Assembly: GCA_016789205.1 (NCBI GenBank) | Contig: JAEURF010000067.1 | Coordinates: 1-8,015, forward strand | Length of the DNA: 8,015 nt | Direction of reading: 5' to 3' | From: Anaerolineales bacterium | Lineage (GTDB): Bacteria > Chloroflexota > Anaerolineae > Anaerolineales > Villigracilaceae | Shown: piece by piece, positions 1-4,112 of the stretch | How positions within the stretch are numbered: position 1 is the stretch's first letter | Layout: the number at the start of each line of letters is the position of its first letter | Program-made: the position numbers and the translations under genes | The notes under the pieces: generated by a model | Database searches by the model: none | What the model saw: the letters and a program-made list of their open reading frames with translations, nothing else | What the model was told of the DNA's origin: nothing

Positions 1-1
1 T

Positions 2-163
2 CAAAAGAAAGAATATCCTGTCTATGTGATTTGTCATCATGGCAATCGAAGCAAACAAGTGACCATGTGGCTTGAAAGTCAGGGTTATGAAAATGTGTTT
101 AATGTAGGTGGTGGAATTGATGCGTTTGCAAATCAAATAAATCCTGAAATCGGATTTTATTAA
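2..163 (+). CDS. Rhodanese-like domain protein, C-terminal fragment
   Basis: The open frame enters from the left edge and ends at TAA 161-163, giving 53 visible residues. They contain the rhodanese active-site loop CHHGNRS, with the presumed catalytic cysteine at fragment residue 11. The usual closing pattern follows (NVFNVGGGIDAFANQINPEI then GFY). This matches the end of single-domain rhodaneses, and equally the C-terminal rhodanese domain attached to MoeB/ThiF-type proteins. Such domains carry sulfur as a cysteine persulfide in sulfurtransfer reactions, normally in the cytoplasm. The N-terminal part lies outside the window, so whether this is a stand-alone protein or a fusion cannot be decided. 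No T-tailed terminator follows on this strand; the CACAGAG inverted repeat comes 20 bases after the stop. Confidence 0.9.
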   Translation, partial: QKKEYPVYVICHHGNRSKQVTMWLESQGYENVFNVGGGIDAFANQINPEIGFY

Positions 164-184
164 TAGAATCAAAAAATAATTTGC

Positions 185-249
185 CACAGAGGTCACAGAG
201 ACCATTGAGAAAACTCTTATAAATCTCTGTGACCTCTGTGTTCTCTGTG
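185..249. repeat. Inverted repeat built of 9-nt-period CACAGAG units
   Basis: A perfect 17-bp inverted repeat pairs 185-201 with 224-240 across a 22-nt loop. Each arm is itself periodic. CACAGAG occurs at 185 and 194, with a degenerate copy (CATTGAG) at 203. CTCTGTG occurs at 225, 234 and 243, exactly 9 nt apart. From general knowledge, CACAGAG-type strings are common dispersed intergenic sequences in environmental bacterial genomes; I infer this is one of them. It could fold as a hairpin in the rhodanese 3' UTR, but no T-run follows. Confidence 0.8.
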
Positions 250-252
250 GCT

Positions 253-303
253 AAGAAAAAATTCCTCATTAAAACCAGAATGCCATCCTTGCGGATGGCA
301 TTC
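253..303 (-). terminator. Intrinsic terminator of the minus-strand mini-gene
   Basis: A perfect 11-bp stem (278-288 with 293-303) has a 4-nt loop. Read on the minus strand the loop is GCAA, a stable GNRA tetraloop. The minus-strand sequence that follows is T-rich (GGTTTTAATGAGG, then a run of six T near 256-262). On the plus strand the stem is followed by GTGGGG, so only the minus direction makes a convincing terminator. It lies 25 bases downstream of the 15-codon ORF. Confidence 0.65.
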
Positions 304-308
304 GTGGG

Positions 309-353
309 GCGCTGTGGCTTCCTTTACTTACTTGAGGAGGGATGCCACAGCGC
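309..353 (-). promoter_or_regulatory. Stem-loop overlapping the end of the mini-ORF
   Basis: A 10-bp perfect stem GCGCTGTGGC/GCCACAGCGC (309-318 with 344-353) is extended, after one A-A mismatch, by three more pairs (320-322 with 340-342). The 17-nt loop holds the stop codon. The 5' arm lies inside codons 8 to 12 of the mini-ORF, so translation of the ORF and folding of the stem would compete. With the terminator hairpin just beyond it, the transcript would end in two consecutive strong hairpins. Confidence 0.6.
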
Positions 354-375
354 TGGGTTTAATACTACTATCCAT
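328..375 (-). CDS. 15-residue mini-ORF, MDSSIKPSAVASLLK
   Basis: An ATG at 375-373 opens a 15-codon frame ending in TAA at 330-328. The peptide is MDSSIKPSAVASLLK; I do not recognise it. Such a short frame would normally be dismissed, but every element of an expression unit is present and correctly spaced. These are a TTGACA promoter with extended -10 about 70-100 bases upstream, a near-perfect Shine-Dalgarno ending 8 bases before the ATG, a stem-loop spanning the stop, and an intrinsic terminator. The peptide has no signal sequence, cysteine or transmembrane segment. It does not resemble PqqA or MftA type RiPP precursors. It may be a true micro-peptide, a leader whose translation controls the RNA, or a ribosome-binding small RNA. 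Nothing on the same strand lies downstream to be attenuated, since the next gene (rhodanese) is on the opposite strand. Confidence 0.5.
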   Translation of the reverse strand: MDSSIKPSAVASLLK

Positions 376-383
376 GAGAGACA

Positions 384-397
384 TCACCTCCTCCTTT
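384..397 (-). promoter_or_regulatory. Very strong Shine-Dalgarno of the mini-ORF
   Basis: On the minus strand this reads AAAGGAGGAGGTGA, preceded by AG and followed by TG. The full anti-SD complement is AGAAAGGAGGTGAT. The site equals that string with a single three-base duplication (GGAGGAGG instead of GGAGG). It ends 8 bases before the ATG, a good spacing. No other gene in the window has an SD this long; the rest have GGAG or AAAGGAG. Confidence 0.75.
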
Positions 398-444
398 CTT
401 AAAGGATGGCAATTCAATTTGTTTGCCCCCGAAATAATGTCGGT

Positions 445-473
445 AGTATGTCATAAAATAAAGTGCCTGTCAA
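445..473 (-). promoter_or_regulatory. Sigma-70-type promoter for the mini-gene
   Basis: Read on the minus strand: a perfect -35 TTGACA (468-473), a 17-nt spacer, then CATACT (445-450; 4 of 6 matches to TATAAT). A TG at the extended -10 position gives TGACATACT. The predicted start is near 438, giving a leader of about 60 nt and a total transcript of about 175-185 nt to the terminator. There is no minus-strand gene for it to serve other than the mini-ORF. Confidence 0.6.
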
Positions 474-513
474 TAGATTTTTTAGATTCTCACAAATCTG
501 TAATTTATGTCTC

Positions 514-546
514 AGACCTCGGAGGTTTTCAAAACCTCCGAGGTCT
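514..546. repeat. Perfect 16-bp palindrome (AGACCTCGGAGGTTTT arms)
   Basis: The arms AGACCTCGGAGGTTTT (514-529) and AAAACCTCCGAGGTCT (531-546) are perfectly complementary around one central base (530). It is flanked by AT-rich non-coding DNA, and no T-tail suggests a terminator. The form is that of a dispersed REP-like or mini-palindromic element. Alternatively it could be an operator or a transcription boundary upstream of the minus-strand mini-gene promoter. Confidence 0.75.
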
Positions 547-618
547 TGGAAATTTCTGATACCTTTTGAGAGACTCCGCAAGCCCTGCCGCAGTATCCTA
601 CTGAAAACTTTACTTCCC

Positions 619-644
619 CTTTGCGACACTTTGTGTCCTTCGTG
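619..644. repeat. CTTTGTG-type short tandem motif
   Basis: Three variants of one heptamer follow each other at 9-10 nt spacing: CTTTGCG (619), CTTTGTG (629) and CTTCGTG (638). They run up to a few bases before the ribosome-binding site of the membrane-protein gene. The sequence resembles the common dispersed intergenic string of ACCACGAAGGACACAAAG type. It is similar in build, though not in sequence, to the CACAGAG element at 185-249. Confidence 0.55.
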
Positions 645-661
645 GTAAAAATGGAGAAATT

Positions 662-2248
662 ATGAAAAACAACCCAAATAAACTTTGGCTCATCGTCCTT
701 GCACTTGGCTGGCTATTTGATTTCCTATTTTGGGAACAATCGCCCGGCATCAACTTCGCAATTTTTTGGACGGCTTGTTTAATCGCCGCCTTTTATCTTT
801 TAATGAGTGATGGGCTTCGCCCGCATCGTTCTTCCTTGATATTGATTCCGCTCTTCATCTTTTTCATCGTCGTGACATTTATCCGCGCCGAATCAATGAC
901 GACCTTTCTCGCCTACACATTTACTTTAGTGACATTGACCATTCTCACGGTCACATATCTCGGCGGACGATGGCTTCAATATACATTTGCAGATGGTGTC
1001 GCCAAATTAGCGGCGTTAGCAGGTAGCATCGTTGCTCGTCCAATTTTATTTTCAAATGATGTTCGCAAAGTACAAACTGAGTCAGGTATAAAACCTTCCA
1101 AATATAATTTCATGCCAATTATTCGCGGGCTTGTGATTGCATTACCGATTGTCGCCATCTTTGCAAGTCTGCTTGCCTCTGCCGACGTGGTCTTTGGTCA
1201 ACGCCTTGATGATTTTATTGAACTCTTCAAACTGGAAGATTTACCCGAATATATCTTCCGCTTTATTTATATTCTCGTAGTTGGTTATGCTTTAGCGGGC
1301 ATTGTCTTGCACGCCGCTACCGAATCAAAAGATGAAAAATTAGTCGCTGAAGGAAAATCACTTATTCCACCATTTTTAGGTTTCATCGAATCGACAATTA
1401 TTTTAGGAAGCGTTGTCGCTTTGTTTGCCATGTTTGTTGTCATTCAATTTCAATATTTTTTTGGCGGCACAACCAACATCAATGTTGAAGGCTACACCTA
1501 TGCAGAATATGCCCGCAAAGGCTTTGGCGAATTAGTCGCAGTGGCATTTTTTGCATTACTGATGTTGCTTACATTAAGTGCCGTCACCAAACGTGAAACA
1601 GAAAATCAAAGAAAAATTTATTCAGGCTTTGGCATTGCACTCGTTTTACTTTTGCTGGTGATGTTATTCTCTGCGTTTCAACGTCTCAATCTTTATGAAG
1701 CCGCGTATGGCTTTTCTCGCGTCCGCACGTATACACACGTTTTTCTGATTTGGCTTGGCTTGCTTTTGGTGGCTACCATTGTTCTCGAAATTCTGCGCAA
1801 AGAACGCCTGTTTGCAATCGCCATGCTGATGGCATCATTTGGATTTGCCATCAGTCTGCCGATATTAAATGTTGATGCGTTTATCGTGAATCAAAATATC
1901 AAACGTGAATTGACTCAAAAAGATGCGGTTGATTTAGACTCGCAATACTTTATCCAACTTTCTGATGATGCTGTCCCTGTTTTGGTCAACGCGCTTCAAT
2001 CTTCGGGTCTACCTGATTCGGTGCATGAGAAAGTCGCCGCCGCCTTAGCATGTATCCGCTATGAAAGAGGCGATGAAAATGAATACGAATGGCAATCTTT
2101 TCACTTTGCACGCATCAACGCTGAGACTGCCCTTCGTTCGGTAAGAAATGAATTAGATGAATTTGAAATTGATGACAGAACATATCCAATTTATGTGATT
2201 GCCCCATCCGACGCGAAATATCCCTGCTCGCCTTATTACTTTGATTAG
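662..2248 (+). CDS. DUF4173/DUF4153-like polytopic membrane protein
   Basis: This 528-residue protein has about eleven hydrophobic segments (roughly 8-24, 30-48, 58-74, 79-100, 152-176, 199-218, 240-266, 288-307, 322-338, 357-376, 382-405), so it is an integral inner-membrane protein. Two conserved-looking stretches resemble the DUF4173 family. One is YTYAEYARKGFGEL at 278-291; the other is LNLYEAAYGFSRVRTYTH at 342-359, between membrane spans. The last 120 residues are soluble and charged, with a degenerate helical stretch (about 432-470), and end in PCSPYYFD. The family has no established biochemical function, and I assign none. The start is supported by GGAG at 653-656, five bases before the ATG. 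The DsbA-like gene follows 47 bases after the stop on the same strand and may be co-transcribed; no terminator is visible between them. Confidence 0.8.
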   Translation: MKNNPNKLWLIVLALGWLFDFLFWEQSPGINFAIFWTACLIAAFYLLMSDGLRPHRSSLILIPLFIFFIVVTFIRAESMTTFLAYTFTLVTLTILTVTYLGGRWLQYTFADGVAKLAALAGSIVARPILFSNDVRKVQTESGIKPSKYNFMPIIRGLVIALPIVAIFASLLASADVVFGQRLDDFIELFKLEDLPEYIFRFIYILVVGYALAGIVLHAATESKDEKLVAEGKSLIPPFLGFIESTIILGSVVALFAMFVVIQFQYFFGGTTNINVEGYTYAEYARKGFGELVAVAFFALLMLLTLSAVTKRETENQRKIYSGFGIALVLLLLVMLFSAFQRLNLYEAAYGFSRVRTYTHVFLIWLGLLLVATIVLEILRKERLFAIAMLMASFGFAISLPILNVDAFIVNQNIKRELTQKDAVDLDSQYFIQLSDDAVPVLVNALQSSGLPDSVHEKVAAALACIRYERGDENEYEWQSFHFARINAETALRSVRNELDEFEIDDRTYPIYVIAPSDAKYPCSPYYFD

Positions 2249-2259
2249 TAAGAATCCTT

Positions 2260-2301
2260 ATCCATTGACAGTCTACTTTTCACAAAGGACTGTCAATGGA
2301 T
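2260..2301 (+). promoter_or_regulatory. Inverted repeat enclosing the start codon of the DsbA-like gene
   Basis: A perfect 14-bp inverted repeat pairs ATCCATTGACAGTC (2260-2273) with GACTGTCAATGGAT (2288-2301), with a 14-nt loop. The 3' arm contains the start codon (2296-2298) and the last bases of the likely SD AAAGGA (2285-2290). In mRNA this hairpin would hide the translation start, suggesting translational control or coupling to the upstream gene. The left arm also contains TTGACA, but no matching -10 lies at the right distance. Confidence 0.6.
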
Positions 2302-2898
2302 TTTAAATTAACTATTTTCTCTGATTACATTTGCCCATGGTGTTATGTGGGTCAAGGCGCAGTAAATAAACTGAAAACAGAATACAAAATTGATATTGAA
2401 TGGCGACCATTTTATTTGCGTCCCGATACGCCACCTGAAGGCATGGATTTGCCAGAATATGTTTTAAAAGCGCGTGAAAATGGTTCTGAAGAATATCTAC
2501 ATCAATTGGCAGAAGCACACAACTTGCCGTTTGTTTCAACAAAGCGTTTTTATAATACCCGCCTAGCGCACGAAGCCACAGAATATGCACGTCAACATGG
2601 CAAAGCCAATCCATTTCATAAAGCCATGTTTCATAAAGTGTATGCTGAAAGCCAAGACCCAAGTGATTGGAGTGTACTTCGGGCTGTTGCAGAAGAAGTT
2701 GGTTTAGACGCAAACGATATGCAATTAAGTGTAGAGGGTGGAAAGTATACTGAGGAAGTGGCTGGTCAGGTACAGCAGGCGTATCAAATTGGGGTAAGTG
2801 GCGTGCCTACCTATGTAATTAATGACAAGTATGCGATTGTCGGTGCACAGCCTTATGAAGTTTTCAAAAATGCTTTGTCGCAGATATTGAAAAAGTAG
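2296..2898 (+). CDS. DsbA-family thiol oxidoreductase, FrnE-like
   Basis: This 200-residue protein has a thioredoxin-fold N-terminus and a CPWC active site at residues 13-16 (context FSDYICPWCYVG). A helical insertion follows, with the family-typical RPFYLRPD (37-44) and NTRLAHEATEYARQ (87-100). The cis-proline loop GVSGVPTYVIN has Pro171, and GAQPYEVF (183-190) completes the fold. This is the DsbA/FrnE group, related to 2-hydroxychromene-2-carboxylate isomerases. CPWC, where the isomerases have lost the second cysteine, favours a redox role. There is no signal peptide, so it should be cytoplasmic, and a direct part in secreted disulfide formation is unlikely. It is slightly shorter than common FrnE proteins but has no obvious gap. 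The start follows AAAGGA at 2285-2290. The substrate is unknown. Confidence 0.9.
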   Translation: MDFKLTIFSDYICPWCYVGQGAVNKLKTEYKIDIEWRPFYLRPDTPPEGMDLPEYVLKARENGSEEYLHQLAEAHNLPFVSTKRFYNTRLAHEATEYARQHGKANPFHKAMFHKVYAESQDPSDWSVLRAVAEEVGLDANDMQLSVEGGKYTEEVAGQVQQAYQIGVSGVPTYVINDKYAIVGAQPYEVFKNALSQILKK

Positions 2899-2962
2899 GT
2901 CTTGCTTTTAACATGGCTTTTCTCTTGAAATTTACATTTCTCACGTTGAAAACGTGACCTAC
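2894..2962. repeat. GTAG-headed inverted REP-like pair in a convergent junction
   Basis: GTAGGTC at 2895-2901 is matched by its inverse GACCTAC at 2956-2962, enclosing about 54 bases. The right copy is followed inward (reading the minus strand) by a 7-bp hairpin TCACGTT-gaa-AACGTGA (2941-2957). A GTAG head followed by a short hairpin is the layout of REP sequences handled by RAYT transposases. The left copy has only a poor stem. The element overlaps the stop codons of both converging genes: TAG at 2896-2898 on plus, and TAG at 2961-2959 on minus. It may also act as a 3' stem-loop for the exonuclease mRNA. Confidence 0.5.
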
Positions 2963-3771
2963 GCTTTTGCTTCTATTTCCACATTCAAAATTCTGTCTAA
3001 TCGAAACGTCCGTTCGGCTTCGCGGCTATGACAGTATGCCTGTAAATAAATGTAATCGGCTAAGCCGATCACATCTTTGGGGGTAATCCAACGTTCTGAA
3101 GTTTCCCCATCTTTATCTGCATATTTGATGAATAGTTTTTTGCCGCTGTTAATGGCTTCACTCAGTTCGGTGGGTAGATATATCCCTTCTTGGGGCCAGG
3201 CGGGGGAGTTATAGATTCCAATGAAATCATCTAAGGATTTGTTGATTGATTTCAAGGAGTCCATCATTGCAAAAAATAGGTTTTTCAAAGTAATCGCATC
3301 TGCGAGTGCGTGTGAGCCTTGCAGATTGGTAGAAATATTGAACTCTTTGGCAAGTTGATTCAAACTGTAAGAAGGTAGTTGATAAAATTCGCGGGCGATT
3401 AATAACGTGTCAATGAGGTTGGGGATTTCGATATTTCGATTTAACTTGCGATATTCATTATCTAAAAATTGAATGTCAAATTTTGCGTTGTGACAAACCA
3501 CCACAGCATCTCGTAATGCGGCTTCAATTTCGTTTGAAACCAATGGAAAACGCTGTGCTTTTTCTAATTCATCTTTATCCAATCCGTTGATGTGAATCGC
3601 TGAAGGTGAAAGCTCACGCTCAGGGTTGATGAGCAGGTCGAACGTCTGTTTGATGCGTCTGCCTTCTGTCAATACAATTGCAACTTGGCAGATGCGGTCT
3701 CCAAACCATGGGGAAAGACCAGTAGTTTCAATATCCAAAAAAGCGAAGCGGGCATTAGCAATATTAAACAT
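2959..3771 (-). CDS. DEDDh 3'-5' exonuclease fused to a WYL-like domain
   Basis: This 270-residue protein has an N-terminal DnaQ-like exonuclease domain with all DEDDh residues visible. Exo I is FAFLDIETTG with Asp13 and Glu15. Exo II is CHNAKFDIQFL with Asp99. Exo III is GSHALADA with His154 and Asp158. These two-metal-ion nucleases remove nucleotides from DNA or RNA 3' ends. After a linker (about 172-200), residues 201-266 resemble a WYL domain: EAINSGKKLFIKYADKDGE, then a YIYLQAYCHSREAERTFRLDRI stretch. WYL domains are ligand- or nucleic-acid-sensing modules, usually in transcription regulators of helix-turn-helix type and sometimes attached to helicases or nucleases. No polymerase or helicase domain is present, so this is not PolC or DinG. 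A processing or repair nuclease gated by the WYL module is inferred. The start ATG at 3771-3769 has no SD but lies just downstream of a promoter-like sequence. Confidence 0.88.
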   Translation of the reverse strand: MFNIANARFAFLDIETTGLSPWFGDRICQVAIVLTEGRRIKQTFDLLINPERELSPSAIHINGLDKDELEKAQRFPLVSNEIEAALRDAVVVCHNAKFDIQFLDNEYRKLNRNIEIPNLIDTLLIAREFYQLPSYSLNQLAKEFNISTNLQGSHALADAITLKNLFFAMMDSLKSINKSLDDFIGIYNSPAWPQEGIYLPTELSEAINSGKKLFIKYADKDGETSERWITPKDVIGLADYIYLQAYCHSREAERTFRLDRILNVEIEAKA

Positions 3772-3785
3772 AGAGAATGTTCTTT

Positions 3786-3813
3786 ATCTTACCGTATTTC
3801 TAAAAAATATCAA
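3786..3813 (-). promoter_or_regulatory. Candidate promoter of the exonuclease gene, nearly leaderless
   Basis: On the minus strand TTGATA (3808-3813, 5 of 6 to -35) is separated by 16 nt from TAAGAT (3786-3791, 4 of 6 to -10). A start site about 7 nt downstream would leave a leader of roughly 8 nt before the ATG at 3771. This fits the absence of any SD there. The -10 is weak, so the call is tentative. Confidence 0.4.
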
Positions 3814-3949
3814 CTTGTCATAAATCATGAATTTAATACCTTACATGAGTGATAGATGATTCTTATGCTTAACTTATTTATTGCATATTTTGAAGAGATA
3901 TGAAAAATATTTTATAAAAATTACACCTAATTCTTACCGATATGAAAAC

Positions 3950-3978
3950 TTAACAGAAATGATGAGGAAACCTAATAC
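3950..3978 (+). promoter_or_regulatory. Promoter of the first beta-helix gene, conserved in its paralogue
   Basis: TTAACA (3950-3955) and TAATAC (3973-3978) are separated by 17 nt. The surrounding sequence, ACAGAAATG then GGAAA then ACTTTGT, aligns with the region at 5877-5905 upstream of the second paralogue. The distance to the start codon is comparable, and the spacer is again 17 nt. Conservation across the duplication is the main support, since the hexamers alone are only moderate. The predicted leader is about 125-130 nt. Confidence 0.5.
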
Positions 3979-4023
3979 TTTGTATAGGTACTATCTGTAT
4001 TCACTATGTTACTCTGCGAAGGT

Positions 4024-4105
4024 GATGCGCTCATTTAGATTTGGAAACATCAAATCTAAAGTAATTTGCGCATCGGTTGCCGACAATTTTCGGCACATAA
4101 AGGAG
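4024..4105 (+). promoter_or_regulatory. Structured 5' leader and SD of the first beta-helix gene
   Basis: Nested inverted repeats lie in the predicted leader. An outer stem GATGCGC (4024-4030) pairs with GCGCATC (4068-4074). An inner 10-bp stem TTTAGATTTG (4034-4043) pairs with CAAATCTAAA (4051-4060) around a 7-nt loop. A separate hairpin TGCCGA/TCGGCA (4078-4083 with 4090-4095) precedes the SD AAAGGAG (4099-4105), seven bases before the ATG. The layout suggests an RNA thermosensor, a protein site or a cis-regulatory RNA. It matches no riboswitch class I know. Confidence 0.45.
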
Positions 4106-4112
4106 AAATAAA

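Noticed and set aside
381..400. Plus-strand ATCACCTCCTCCTTTCT resembling a 16S rRNA 3' end
   Set aside because: No 16S sequence precedes it and the string has a 3-base insertion. The minus-strand reading as a Shine-Dalgarno with a correctly spaced ATG explains it.
314..648. Open frames of 61-81 codons in the spacer on both strands (314-559 plus, 463-648 plus, 414-629 minus)
   Set aside because: They run through palindromes and repeat elements, have no SD and no protein-like composition, and contradict each other. The minus-strand mini-ORF is far better supported by signals.
2312..2713. 133-codon frame on the minus strand inside the DsbA-like gene
   Set aside because: Shadow of a clear, motif-bearing gene on the plus strand; no family resemblance and no SD.
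3881..4111. 76-codon frame ending one base before the paralogue 1 start
   Set aside because: It begins at TTG without an SD, crosses the predicted promoter and the nested leader stems, and its translation resembles nothing known.
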